A stretch of DNA of 64,000 bases from Paracoccaceae bacterium (lineage in GTDB: Bacteria > Pseudomonadota > Alphaproteobacteria > Rhodobacterales > Rhodobacteraceae): NCBI GenBank assembly GCA_018222585.1, contig JAAFAB010000012.1:1-64000 (forward strand). Reading direction: 5' to 3'. Shown in pieces: positions 10,831 through 18,882 of this stretch. Position 1 is the stretch's first letter. Every line of letters begins with the position of its first letter. The notes below the pieces were generated by a model. That model saw nothing but the letters and a program-made list of their open reading frames with translations. It made no database searches and was not told the DNA's origin. A program made the position numbers and the translations under genes.

Positions 10831-12096
10831 ATGTCTGCCCTCTGCCGCGACTGCCTGACCGCCTTCGAGGCCCCGCCCGGGGGCCTGATGCGCTGCCCTG
10901 CCTGCGCTTCGCCCCGCTGCGTCGCCCATGAGGAACTGATGTCGCTCTCCATCGCCCACATGGATTGCGACGCCTTCTATGCCTCGGTGGAGAAACGCGA
11001 CGACCCCTCGCTGGCCGACAAGCCTGTGATCATCGGCGGCGGGCGGCGCGGCGTTGTCTCGACCGCCTGCTACGTGGCGCGCATCCGCGGCGTGCGCTCG
11101 GCGATGCCGATGTTCCAGGCGCTGAAGCTCTGCCCCGAGGCGGTGGTGATCCGCCCCCGGATGGAGCGCTACGTCGAGGCCTCCCGTGCCATCCGCGCCA
11201 TGATGGAGGACCTGACCCCGGCCATCGAACCGCTGTCGCTGGACGAGGCCTTCCTCGACCTGACCGGCACCGCGCGGCTGCATGGCAAGCCGCCCGCCGT
11301 GCTGCTGGCCGGGCTGGTGCGGCGGATGCGCGACGAGCTGGGGCTGACCGGTTCGATCGGGCTGTCGCACAACAAGTTCCTGGCCAAGATCGCCTCGGAC
11401 CTCGACAAGCCGCATGGCTTCGCGGTGATCGGCAAGGCCGAGACGGCGGATTTCCTGGCCCCGCAGCCGGTCAGCATGATCTGGGGCGTTGGTGCCGCAG
11501 GACAGGCGGCGCTGGACCGGGCCGGGATCCACACCTTCGCCGACCTCCGACGCTGGGAGCAGACCGACCTCGTGGCGCGCTTCGGCTCGATGGGGGTGCG
11601 GCTCTATCACCTGTCGCGCGGCGAGGATCACCGCCGCGTCTCGGCCCATGCGCCGATGAAGTCGGTGTCCAACGAAACCACCTTCTTCGAGGACACCGGC
11701 GACCCCGATCTGCTGGACGGCCATCTCTGGCGGCTGTCCGAAAAGGTCTCGGACCGGCTGAAGGCCAAGGGCATCGCCGGGCGTACGGTGGTACTGAAGC
11801 TGAAGCGGGCGGATCACTCGCTGCTGACCCGGCGCATCGCGCTGCGCGACGCCAGCCAGCTGGCCGACCGGATCTATCGCGAGGCACGGGGCCTGTTCGA
11901 CAAGGTCGAGGATCGCGGCCCCTTCCGCCTGATCGGCGTCGGGGTGACCGACCTCGGGCCGGCGGGCGATGCAGACCGCTCGGGCGACCTGCTGGACCCG
12001 GAGGCCGGGCGTCGCACCGCGGCCGAGCGCGCCTCGGACGCGATCCGCGAGCGCTTCGGCAAGGATGCGATTCGCAAGGGCCGGGCGCTGCGCTGA
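10831..12096 (+). CDS. dinB: DNA polymerase IV (DinB) with N-terminal zinc ribbon
   Basis: This is a Y-family translesion polymerase. The 421-residue product has, after a 37-residue leader, the catalytic blocks AHMDCDAFYASVE and LSLDEAFLDLT, which hold the metal-binding carboxylates, then thumb and little-finger regions. The leader contains two CxxC pairs (CRDC at 5-8, CPAC near 22-25) that should bind zinc; classical E. coli DinB has none. I chose the ATG at 10831 because it includes this zinc ribbon. I see no LexA-like GTTC-N7-GTTC box upstream. Two hairpins and repeat copy B follow the stop. Confidence 0.93.
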   Translation: MSALCRDCLTAFEAPPGGLMRCPACASPRCVAHEELMSLSIAHMDCDAFYASVEKRDDPSLADKPVIIGGGRRGVVSTACYVARIRGVRSAMPMFQALKLCPEAVVIRPRMERYVEASRAIRAMMEDLTPAIEPLSLDEAFLDLTGTARLHGKPPAVLLAGLVRRMRDELGLTGSIGLSHNKFLAKIASDLDKPHGFAVIGKAETADFLAPQPVSMIWGVGAAGQAALDRAGIHTFADLRRWEQTDLVARFGSMGVRLYHLSRGEDHRRVSAHAPMKSVSNETTFFEDTGDPDLLDGHLWRLSEKVSDRLKAKGIAGRTVVLKLKRADHSLLTRRIALRDASQLADRIYREARGLFDKVEDRGPFRLIGVGVTDLGPAGDADRSGDLLDPEAGRRTAAERASDAIRERFGKDAIRKGRALR

Positions 12097-12108
12097 TGCC
12101 AGTGGCGG

Positions 12109-12181
12109 GAGGGGGCGCCGCCCCCTCTTGAGCCCTCGCGGGCTCAATTCACCCCCGGAGGTATTTTCAGCCCGGTGATGA
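12109..12181 (-). repeat. Intergenic hairpin-bearing repeat, copy B
   Basis: On the plus strand this reads as a GAGGGGGC-GCC-GCCCCCTC hairpin (12109-12127), then a perfect TTGAGCCC-TCGC-GGGCTCAA hairpin (12128-12147), then the shared core ending TCAGCCCGGTGATGA. It is the inverse of copy A. It lies 12 bases after the dinB stop and may also serve as its terminator, although T runs are absent. Confidence 0.6.
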
Positions 12182-12280
12182 GGAGAGCCAGCCCGCTGAA
12201 AGGCCCCCTCGTTCTGCAACCGGGGCGTTGCACGCTCTCCATGGCAAAGGGAGGCCGCTTCTCCGGGCCCTGTCCCGCGT

Positions 12281-12340
12281 CATCACCAGGCCGGAAATAC
12301 TTCCGCCGGAGGCGGTACTCCGGGGCGGGACGGGCAGACG
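12281..12340 (+). repeat. Intergenic repeat, copy C (diverged)
   Basis: CATCACCAGGCCGGAAATAC, then TTCC and a CCGCC-GGA-GGCGG stem, match copy A with several changes. Together with copy B it forms an inverted pair about 100 bp apart in the 247-bp gap between the convergent dinB and amidohydrolase genes. The spacer between the two holds no gene I can support. Confidence 0.5.
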
Positions 12341-12343
12341 GGG

Positions 12344-13204
12344 CTATTCCGCCGCCAGCGGCAGCTCGGCGCCACCGATCTGCACGATCCGGGCGATGAC
12401 ATCGCGAATCAGTCGGGCGAATTCTTCGAAATCGGCGCGCGGCTCGATGCGTGCCTCATCCATGTAGAGTGCCCGGTCGATTTCCACCTGCACCGCGTGC
12501 TGGCCCCGCGCGGGACGACCGTAGTGCTGGGTGACATAGGCGCCGGCAAAGGGTGCGTTGCGGATCACCGAGAGGCCCGCGGAGGTGAAGGCGGCCTCGA
12601 TGCCCTCGACCACATGACCCGCCGCCGATGCGCCGAAGCGGTCGCCGATCACCACGTCCGGGCGGCGCAGCGAGTTGCGCCGCACCGAATCCAGCGCCTC
12701 GTGGGGCATCGAGTGGCAATCGACCAGGATCGCCTCGCCGAAGCTTCGGTGCGAGTCCGAGAGCACCCCCTGCAGGGCACGGTGATAGGGGTGCCAGACC
12801 CGGTCCAGCCGCGACTCGGCCTCGGTCAGCGACAGCTTGCCCTGGTAGATCGGCCGCCCGCCGGCCACGACGCGGGGAATGACCCCCAGCCCCGAAGCGA
12901 TGCGCGGATTGTGCCCGCGCCGCCGAACGCCCTCGATCACCGCCGGGTCCAGTTCGTCGACGGCGCGGTTCAGGTCGACATAGGCCCTTGGTGCCCGGGC
13001 GCAGAGCAGCGGCGCACCCATCTGCGGCGCGGCGGCAAAGAGCCTGTCGATGAAGGCATCCTCGGACGAGCGGATCTCGCGGCGGTCCAGCCGGGTGCGG
13101 CTCAGCAGGTCCTCGGGGTAGTCGCAACCGGAATGCGGAGAAGCGAAAACCACGCTCGTACCAAGCGCGGAAGGCCGGTAAAGATCGAAGGCGCGATGTG
13201 TCAT
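12344..13204 (-). CDS. N-formylglutamate amidohydrolase-family protein
   Basis: Family members release formate from N-formyl-glutamate in histidine breakdown; several act on other N-acyl amino acids. The 286-residue protein shows FASPHSGCDYP (metal-binding histidine) near its start, AYVDLNRAVDELDP, and VDCHSMPHEAL, all typical of the family. The ATG at 13204 follows GGGAGA; the upstream in-frame codons are in the leader. There are no other hut genes here, so histidine degradation is not supported by context. Confidence 0.88.
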   Translation of the reverse strand: MTHRAFDLYRPSALGTSVVFASPHSGCDYPEDLLSRTRLDRREIRSSEDAFIDRLFAAAPQMGAPLLCARAPRAYVDLNRAVDELDPAVIEGVRRRGHNPRIASGLGVIPRVVAGGRPIYQGKLSLTEAESRLDRVWHPYHRALQGVLSDSHRSFGEAILVDCHSMPHEALDSVRRNSLRRPDVVIGDRFGASAAGHVVEGIEAAFTSAGLSVIRNAPFAGAYVTQHYGRPARGQHAVQVEIDRALYMDEARIEPRADFEEFARLIRDVIARIVQIGGAELPLAAE

Positions 13205-13261
13205 GCTGTCTCCCGGAGAACGGAATCGAGTGTAGCGCAAAAAAGGATTGCCAAAAGCCCC

Positions 13262-13290
13262 TTGATCCCCCCGACGACTCCTTTTATAGG
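13262..13290 (+). promoter_or_regulatory. Sigma-70-type promoter for tRNA-Val
   Basis: TTGATC (13262-13267) and TATAGG (13285-13290) are separated by exactly 17 bases, each matching the housekeeping consensus at four of six positions. The tRNA begins about 95 bases downstream. A GCGCGG/CCGCGC dyad lies in the leader. Confidence 0.55.
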
Positions 13291-13386
13291 ACGCGAACCG
13301 GCGCGGTTATCCGCGCTTCTTTAGTGTCAGACTGGGGCCTTTCCGCCTTGGTTCGGAGCGAAAGAAGCAAGGAATTCCAAGCCAGT

Positions 13387-13461
13387 GGGCGATTAGCTCA
13401 GCGGTAGAGCACTTCGTTGACATCGAAGGGGTCACAAGTTCGATCCTTGTATCGCCCACCA
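13387..13461 (+). tRNA. tRNA-Val (anticodon GAC)
   Basis: A full cloverleaf can be drawn. The acceptor stem is GGGCGAT paired with ATCGCCC, the D-arm is in the AGCTCAGCGGTAGAGC stretch, the anticodon stem is CTTCG/CGAAG around loop TTGACAT (anticodon GAC), and the T-arm carries GTTCGATCC. The discriminator is A and the CCA end is encoded. It reads GUC and GUU valine codons. Confidence 0.97.
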
Positions 13462-13544
13462 TCTATTCACCGGGTCCGGGGCCTTCGTGCCCCGCTCCCT
13501 GCACGAAACTGGCGCTTGCCGCGCCGCGACATGAGGAGATGAAC

Positions 13545-13670
13545 ATGAAGGTTCGTAACTCGCTCCGCTCGCTGAAGCAGCGCCATCGCGATTGCCGCGT
13601 CGTGCGCCGCAAGGGCCGCGTCTATGTGATCAACAAGACGCAGCGTCGCTTCAAGGCCCGTCAAGGCTGA
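13545..13670 (+). CDS. rpmJ: 50S ribosomal protein L36, zinc-free form
   Basis: The 41-residue product ([20 protein letters not shown]...) is ribosomal protein L36. It has a single cysteine (residue 17) and lacks the Cys3-His zinc ribbon, so it is the C-minus (YkgO-like) type normal in alphaproteobacteria. AGGAGA stands 8 bases before the ATG. It lies 83 bases after tRNA-Val, and no promoter is obvious between them, so cotranscription is possible. A strong terminator follows. Confidence 0.96.
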   Translation: MKVRNSLRSLKQRHRDCRVVRRKGRVYVINKTQRRFKARQG

Positions 13671-13692
13671 TCGAAGCACCCGAGCTTACCTG

Positions 13693-13721
13693 AAAAAGGG
13701 TCGCGTTTCGCGGCCCTTTTT
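13693..13721 (+). terminator. Rho-independent terminator of rpmJ
   Basis: AAAAAGGGTCGCG and CGCGGCCCTTTTT form a stem with a TTT loop and end in a T run, 22 bases after the rpmJ stop. The A run on the other side makes it potentially bidirectional. Confidence 0.85.
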
Positions 13722-13769
13722 CGTTGCGCTCCCCCTGTCGGGATGGATGCTGCGCCCTACCCTTTCCCC

Positions 13770-14003
13770 ATGATCACCCGAGAGTTCTCCCGCCTGCGCC
13801 GGGTCCTGGCGCAGCGCCCACCGGGGCCGTTCCATTTCAGCGAGCTGATCGAGGGCTGGACCAGCCTGCCGATCGGCGAGAAGGTGCGCCGCGGCCATGA
13901 TTTCCTGACGGCGGTGCGCGACGGCAGGATGCCCGGCGTAACCGACACCGGGCATAAGGACGCCGCAGGGCGCCGCTATCACTGGGATGGGTCTCAGTCG
14001 TAG
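13770..14003 (+). CDS. Uncharacterised small protein, 77 residues (86 from the upstream ATG)
   Basis: A small soluble protein with a helix-rich middle (FHFSELIEGWTSLPIGEKVRRG) and a charged C-terminal tail. It faintly resembles DUF1413-type or small winged-helix proteins, but this is a guess. Two in-frame ATGs (13743, 13770) exist, neither with a good ribosome-binding site. The shorter one is chosen because the sequence before it is proline-rich and lies close to the rpmJ terminator. Its last 10 bases overlap the convergent ligase gene. Confidence 0.55.
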   Translation: MITREFSRLRRVLAQRPPGPFHFSELIEGWTSLPIGEKVRRGHDFLTAVRDGRMPGVTDTGHKDAAGRRYHWDGSQS

Positions 14004-15229
14004 CTGCGCCGGTCCTCGATCACCAACCCGTCGTTGGGCAGGCTGCCCGGCGCCAGGATCTCGATCTCGGCCTTCAGCTTCATCACCTGCGCGACACTCT
14101 CGCCATAGGCGCCGGCATCGCCGCCGGGGCTTTCGACCTGGACCAGCATCCGGTCGGCCTCGTCCTCGCGCAGGGCGACGACGCGGGCGCGGGTGATCTC
14201 GTCGTGGCGGGCGACGAAGGCGGCGACCTGCTCGGGGCGCACGAACATGCCCTTGATCTTGGTGGTCTGGTCGGCGCGGCCCATCCAGCCACGGATGCGC
14301 AGGTTGGTGCGCCCGCAGGGGCTGGTTCCCGGCATCAGCGCCGACATGTCCCCCGTGGCGAAGCGGATCAGCGGATAATCGGGGTTGAGCGTGGTCACCA
14401 CCACCTCACCCACCTCGCCCGGCGCGACGGGTGTGCCGGTGCCGGGGGTGACGATTTCGACCAGCACGCCCTCGTCGAGGATCATGCCCTCCATCGCCGC
14501 GCTCTCGTAGGCGATATTGCCCAGGTCGGCGGTGGCATAGCATTGCAGGCAGGCGATGCCGCGATCCGCGTATTCGGCGCGCAGCGAGGGGAACAGGGCG
14601 CCGCCACCGACCGCCGCCCGGCTGATCTGCAGCGGCAGGCCATCGGCCTCGGCGCGATCCAGAATCACCTTCAGGTAATCCGGCGTGCCCGCATAGGCCG
14701 TGACACCGAGGTCATGGGCCGCACGGGCCTGCAACTCGGTCTGGCCGGTGCCGGCGGGCAGCACCGTGGCGCCAACGGCGCGGGCGCCGTTCTCGAAGAT
14801 CATGCCGGCGGGTGTCAGGTGGTAGCTGAAACAGTTCTGCACCACGTCGCCACGCCCGATGCCGGCGGCATGAAGGAAACGCCCCATGCGCCACCAGTCA
14901 TGCCCCGCGCCACCCGGCTCGTAGATCGGGCCGGGGCTCTGGAACAGATGGGCGAAGGCCTGCGGTGGCAGGCTGCTGAGCCCGCCGAGCGGCGCGCCGG
15001 GGCGTTGCCGCGCAACGAGGTCGCTCTTGCGCAACACCGGCAGGGCGGCGAGATCGGCCAGCCCGGTGATTGTCGTCGGATCGACGCCGCGCAGGCTGTC
15101 ACCGTAGCCCGGCAGGGCGACGGCGGCGGCCACCTGCCCGGGCAGGGCGCGGGCAATCGCCGCCTCGCGCTCGTCGGCACTGCGGGTTTCCAGCGCATCG
15201 TAATGGCCGGTGCGGGCCTGGCCTGTCAT
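13994..15229 (-). CDS. Phenylacetate-CoA ligase-like (PaaK family) AMP-forming ligase
   Basis: The 411-residue protein has the PaaK-family plan: an adenylating N-terminal domain and a C-terminal domain beginning around GRADQTTKIKGMFVRP, with the conserved aspartate and lysine of adenylate-forming enzymes. The ATG at 15229 is five bases behind GGGAGGGA; a GTG at 15244 is unlikely. It should attach CoA to an organic acid, possibly aromatic. It is the last gene of the ligase/ABC-importer operon, which suggests that the imported acid is activated on entry. The substrate is unknown. Confidence 0.87.
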   Translation of the reverse strand: MTGQARTGHYDALETRSADEREAAIARALPGQVAAAVALPGYGDSLRGVDPTTITGLADLAALPVLRKSDLVARQRPGAPLGGLSSLPPQAFAHLFQSPGPIYEPGGAGHDWWRMGRFLHAAGIGRGDVVQNCFSYHLTPAGMIFENGARAVGATVLPAGTGQTELQARAAHDLGVTAYAGTPDYLKVILDRAEADGLPLQISRAAVGGGALFPSLRAEYADRGIACLQCYATADLGNIAYESAAMEGMILDEGVLVEIVTPGTGTPVAPGEVGEVVVTTLNPDYPLIRFATGDMSALMPGTSPCGRTNLRIRGWMGRADQTTKIKGMFVRPEQVAAFVARHDEITRARVVALREDEADRMLVQVESPGGDAGAYGESVAQVMKLKAEIEILAPGSLPNDGLVIEDRRSYD

Positions 15230-15248
15230 CTCTGTCCCTCCCACTTTT

Positions 15249-16085
15249 TCAACTCAGCCAACGCTTGCGGCGCCGGTACGAGCGCACGTCGCGGAAGCTC
15301 TTGCGCCCCTCGTCGGACATGCCGAGGTAGAATTCCTTCACGTCCGGGTTCTCGCGCAGGGCCGCCGCCGCGCCGTCCATCACCACCCGCCCCGATTCCA
15401 GGATGTAGCCGTAATGGGCAAAGCGCAGCGCCACGTTGGTATTCTGTTCGGCCAGCAGGAAGGTCGCCCCCTGCTCTTCGTTGAGGCTTTTGACGATGCC
15501 GAAGATCTCTTCCACCAGCTGCGGCGCGAGGCCCATGCTGGGTTCGTCCAGCAGGATCGTCTCGGGGCGGGACATCAGCGCCCGGCCGATGGCGATCATC
15601 TGCTGCTCGCCGCCCGAGGTGTAGCCGGCCTGGGATTTGCGCCGCACCTTCAGGCGCGGGAAATACTGGTAGACCATCTCGAGGTCGGCCTCGATATCGG
15701 CCTTGCCGCTGCGGGTATAGGCGCCGGTCAGCAGGTTCTCCTCGACCGTCAGGTGTTCAAAGCAGTGCCGCCCCTCCATCACCTGAATGACGCCCGCCCT
15801 GACCAGGCTGGCCGGATCCAGGTCCTGCACCCGCTGGCCGCGATAGAGGATCGAGCCCTTGGTCACCTCGCCGCGCTCACTGCCCAGAAGGTTGGAAATC
15901 GCCTTCAGTGTCGTGGTCTTGCCTGCGCCGTTGCCGCCCAGCAGAGCGGTGATCCCGCCCTTGGGCACCGACAGGCTGACCCCTTTCAGCACCAGGATGA
16001 CGTGATTGTAGATCACCTCGATATTGTTGACCTCGAGAAGGGTCTCGGCGGTCACTGCGTCGCTCTGCGTTGCTTTGTCCAGCAT
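15249..16085 (-). CDS. livF: Branched-chain-type ABC transporter ATP-binding protein, LivF family
   Basis: One of the two ATPases that power this importer. The 278-residue protein has Walker A GGNGAGKTTT, the signature SGGEQQM and Walker B TILLDEPSMGLAP. It is longer than E. coli LivF (about 237), because of a C-terminal tail rich in basic residues (RSYRRRKRWLS). The ATG follows GAGAGGGG. It is separated from the binding-protein gene by a strong hairpin at 16141-16170, and precedes the ligase gene by 19 bases. Confidence 0.93.
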   Translation of the reverse strand: MLDKATQSDAVTAETLLEVNNIEVIYNHVILVLKGVSLSVPKGGITALLGGNGAGKTTTLKAISNLLGSERGEVTKGSILYRGQRVQDLDPASLVRAGVIQVMEGRHCFEHLTVEENLLTGAYTRSGKADIEADLEMVYQYFPRLKVRRKSQAGYTSGGEQQMIAIGRALMSRPETILLDEPSMGLAPQLVEEIFGIVKSLNEEQGATFLLAEQNTNVALRFAHYGYILESGRVVMDGAAAALRENPDVKEFYLGMSDEGRKSFRDVRSYRRRKRWLS

Positions 16086-16140
16086 GGGCCCCTCTCATCG
16101 GTCGGCCTTTGATACGCTTGTGCCCGCGTCACCACGGGCG

Positions 16141-16170
16141 CCCGGCCCCCGGGAAAATCCGGGGACCGGG
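16141..16170 (-). other. Strong RNA hairpin directly downstream of the binding-protein gene
   Basis: In the minus-strand transcript CCCGGUCCCCGG pairs over 12 positions with CCGGGGGCCGGG around a six-base loop; one pair is G-U, and would be a C-A mismatch on the plus strand. It sits 8 bases after the binding-protein stop, within an operon. It may protect the upstream mRNA from 3' decay or attenuate downstream transcription. Confidence 0.6.
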
Positions 16171-16177
16171 TCCTGTC

Positions 16178-17473
16178 TTATTCGCAGCCCGGCGTGATGC
16201 CGTTTTCCTCGGCATAGGCCATGCTGTCGGCTTCGATCAGCGGATTCAGCACCTCCTCGTCGGCGGGGCCGTAGTCACTGATCAGCGACCAGGTGCCCGC
16301 CGCGGCGTCCCACTGCGCCATGGCGCCCAGGCCATCGCCGCCGTGGTTGCCACAGGTCACCTTGAAGGTCGGACCGAAGTTCGGCAGGCCAAGGGCGGCC
16401 ATCTTCTCTTCGGTGATCTCAAGCGCCTCCATCCCGTCGCGCATCATCGCGGGGGTGATGTCGGGGGTGCCGTGGATCTCCTGCGCGGTGCGCGCGGCCT
16501 CGGCGGCCAGCATCGCGGCATACATGCCCCGGCTGTAGAGCGCGGTGCCCAGCTGGTCCCCGGCCCCTGCGGCCTTGCCCGCGTCGACGACATATTGCTT
16601 CAAGTCGTCGTAGATCGGGTAATCCATGCCGAGGTTGTGGAAGGTCAGAGCCTTGTAGCCATCGGCGCCGTCACCGGCCGGCAGCACGTCGTTCTCGGAA
16701 CCGGACCACCAGATGCCGATGAAGTTCTCCATCGGATAGCGGATGTTCACCGCCTCCTGGATGGCGACCTGGTTCATCACGCCCCAGCCCCACATGATCA
16801 CGTTGTCGGGCCGTTCGCGGCGGATCTGCAGCCACTGGCTCTTCTGTTCCTGGCCGGGGTGGTCGACCGGCAGCAGCAGCAGCTCATAGCCATGCTTGGC
16901 CGCCAGTTCCTCGAGCGTGCGGATCGGCTCCTTGCCATAGGCCGAGTTATGGTAGACCAGCGCGATCTTCTTGCCGCTGATGTCGCCGTCGTTCTGGGCC
17001 AGGATGTGATTGATCGCATGGCTGGCGCCATCCCAGTAGTTCGCCGGGTAGTTGAAGATCCAGCGGAAGACCTCGCCGTTCTTCGCCGAGGTCCGCCCGT
17101 AGCCCATCGAGTGCACCGGGATGCCATCCGCCGTCGCCTTGGGGATCAACTGGTAGGTGATGCCGGTCGACAGCGGCTGGTAGATCAGCGCGCCCTCGCC
17201 CTTGGTGGCCTCGTAGCACTCGACCCCCTTCTCGGTGTTGTAACCGGTCTCGCACTCCAGGATGTTGATCGGCACGCCGCCGATGCCCCCGTCCCGCTCG
17301 TTCAGCAGGGTCAGGTAATCCTGGTATCCGTCCGAGAACGGGATGCCGTTGGCCGCATAGGGGCCGGTGCGATAGCTCAGGTCCGGGAACACCAGATCCG
17401 CTGCGGCAGGTCCTGCCGTCAGGCAAGCCGCTACCAGGGCCGCGCCCGCGGCCTTCAACTTTCTCGTCGCCAT
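16178..17473 (-). CDS. Periplasmic substrate-binding protein of the Liv-type ABC importer
   Basis: A type I periplasmic binding protein that captures the substrate for the importer. The 431-residue precursor has a clear signal peptide (MATRKLKAAGAALVAACLTA, cleavage after AAA near residue 25). It is larger than LivK (about 345 mature), as is usual for binding proteins of aromatic or other organic acid importers in this group. A GGAGGAGA site precedes the ATG. It is bracketed by hairpins, fitting its need for higher expression than the permeases. The ligand is unknown. Confidence 0.9.
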   Translation of the reverse strand: MATRKLKAAGAALVAACLTAGPAAADLVFPDLSYRTGPYAANGIPFSDGYQDYLTLLNERDGGIGGVPINILECETGYNTEKGVECYEATKGEGALIYQPLSTGITYQLIPKATADGIPVHSMGYGRTSAKNGEVFRWIFNYPANYWDGASHAINHILAQNDGDISGKKIALVYHNSAYGKEPIRTLEELAAKHGYELLLLPVDHPGQEQKSQWLQIRRERPDNVIMWGWGVMNQVAIQEAVNIRYPMENFIGIWWSGSENDVLPAGDGADGYKALTFHNLGMDYPIYDDLKQYVVDAGKAAGAGDQLGTALYSRGMYAAMLAAEAARTAQEIHGTPDITPAMMRDGMEALEITEEKMAALGLPNFGPTFKVTCGNHGGDGLGAMAQWDAAAGTWSLISDYGPADEEVLNPLIEADSMAYAEENGITPGCE

Positions 17474-17508
17474 CCTTGTCTCCTCCCTAGGTTTGGACGG
17501 TCCGTGCC

Positions 17509-17575
17509 GGGGCTCCTCTTCCCCGGATGCAGGGCCGGTCCGGGCCCTGCGGGCTGCGGCGGGGCTCCTCTTCCC
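17509..17575 (-). repeat. Direct repeats flanking a hairpin between livM and the binding-protein gene
   Basis: GGGGCTCCTCTTCCC occurs at 17509-17523 and 17561-17575. Between them GCAGGGCC (17529-17536) pairs with GGCCCTGC (17543-17550). The arrangement fills the 119-bp gap after livM. It could be an mRNA processing site that frees the binding-protein message. Confidence 0.6.
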
Positions 17576-17592
17576 TGCCGCATGGCGCCTTC

Positions 17593-18669
17593 CTAGTGCG
17601 GGAAGGGCCAGAGTCTCAGCTTCTCCTTGCCGACGCGCCAGAGCTGCGCCAGCCCGTGCGGTTCCGCCACCAGGAAGGTGACGATCAGCCCGCCGACGAT
17701 CATGAATTCAAGGTGCGCCGCCAGATCCGTCGGCCAGCCGAGGCCGCCGACCAGCACGTTCTTCAGCAGCACCGGCAGCAGAACCAGGAAGGCCGCACCC
17801 ATCAGGCTGCCGGCGATCCGACCCAGTCCGCCGATGATGATCATGAACAGCACCAGGAAGCTCTTGTTGATGCCGAAGGCCTCGCCCACCTCGACCGCGC
17901 CCAGGTAGACGGCGAAGAACAGCGCCCCCGCGATGCCGATGAAGAACGAGCTGACCGCGAAGGCCGAGAGCTTGGCCGAGAGCGGATTCACCCCGATGAT
18001 CTCGGCGGCGATGTCCATGTCGCGGATGCCCATCCAGCTACGCCCCATGGTGCCCCGCGTCAGGTTGCGCGCCACCACGGCGGCGAAGATCAGGAACAGC
18101 AGGCAGAACAGGTAGGTCACCCAGGCCTCGGCGTTCGGGCCGGTCACGGCCTGGCCCAGCACCGTACGTTCGGGCGCGCTGATCTGGCCCGAGGCGGAAT
18201 AGTTGTAGAACCAGGGCACCCGGTTGAACAGCCAGACCAGGAAGAACTGCGCCGCCAGCGTCGCCACCGCCAGGTAGAACCCCTTGATCCGCAGCGAAGG
18301 CAGGCCGAAAAGCACCCCGACCCCGGCGGTGATCCCGCCGGCCAGCAGCACATGCACGATGATCGAGACCTCGGGGAAGGCGGTCATCAGCTTGTAGGTG
18401 GCATAGGCGCCGACCGCCATGAAGCCGCCGGTGCCCAGCGAGACCTGGCCGCAGAAGCCGACCAGGATGTTCAGCCCGATCGCCGCGATGGCGTAGATCA
18501 GGAAGGGCAGCGCCACGGCGTTGGCCCAGTAGTCGTTGATCACGAAGGGCACCACCAGCAGTGCCACGGCCAGCGTGACCTGTACCGCGATCCGGTCGAA
18601 GCGGATCGGGAAGCTCTGTCCGTCTTCCCTGTAGCTCGTCTTGAAGTCTCCGGCCTCGCGGTACAGCAT
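17593..18669 (-). CDS. livM: Branched-chain-type ABC transporter permease, LivM family
   Basis: One of two integral membrane subunits of the importer. The 358-residue protein has about eight to ten hydrophobic segments and the family's core NILVGFCGQVSLGTGGFMAVGAY and later GLGRIAGSLMGAAFL, where it should contact the ATPases. The start ATG at 18669 lies three bases after the stop of a small membrane-protein gene, behind GAGG. Length is normal for this family. Confidence 0.93.
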   Translation of the reverse strand: MLYREAGDFKTSYREDGQSFPIRFDRIAVQVTLAVALLVVPFVINDYWANAVALPFLIYAIAAIGLNILVGFCGQVSLGTGGFMAVGAYATYKLMTAFPEVSIIVHVLLAGGITAGVGVLFGLPSLRIKGFYLAVATLAAQFFLVWLFNRVPWFYNYSASGQISAPERTVLGQAVTGPNAEAWVTYLFCLLFLIFAAVVARNLTRGTMGRSWMGIRDMDIAAEIIGVNPLSAKLSAFAVSSFFIGIAGALFFAVYLGAVEVGEAFGINKSFLVLFMIIIGGLGRIAGSLMGAAFLVLLPVLLKNVLVGGLGWPTDLAAHLEFMIVGGLIVTFLVAEPHGLAQLWRVGKEKLRLWPFPH

Positions 18670-18672
18670 GTC

Positions 18673-18882
18673 TCAGACCTCGCTTTGCGGTGCGATCCGC
18701 TGGTGGGGTTCGATCCGGTTGCAAAGCCCCAGATGGCACAACATGCCGCCCAGGAAGCCCGCGCCGGACAGGGTGGCGGCGCTCAGCTGCTCGCCGGCCG
18801 AGAGATCGGCGAACAGGGCGATCAGGCCGAAACACCAGAAGGCGCCCCAGGCCAGCACGTTGAGGATCGCCAGCAGCTTCAT
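18673..18882 (-). CDS. Small two-helix membrane protein (69 residues) within the importer operon
   Basis: Not recognised. It has two hydrophobic segments (about residues 3-25 and 36-54), with cysteines in or near each, and a polar tail (RIEPHQRIAPQSEV). Its ATG overlaps the stop of the preceding small gene by four bases (ATGA), and livM begins three bases after its own stop, so it is translated as part of the operon. Its first segment resembles that of its neighbour (both W...W/C-rich after MK), suggesting an old duplication. It may be an accessory subunit of the permease; that is inference. Confidence 0.75.
   Translation of the reverse strand: MKLLAILNVLAWGAFWCFGLIALFADLSAGEQLSAATLSGAGFLGGMLCHLGLCNRIEPHQRIAPQSEV

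Noticed and set aside
10231-12219. A 662-codon minus-strand frame over dinB and the Nudix gene
   Set aside because: It is antisense to dinB and in another frame over the Nudix gene; both real genes show catalytic motifs.
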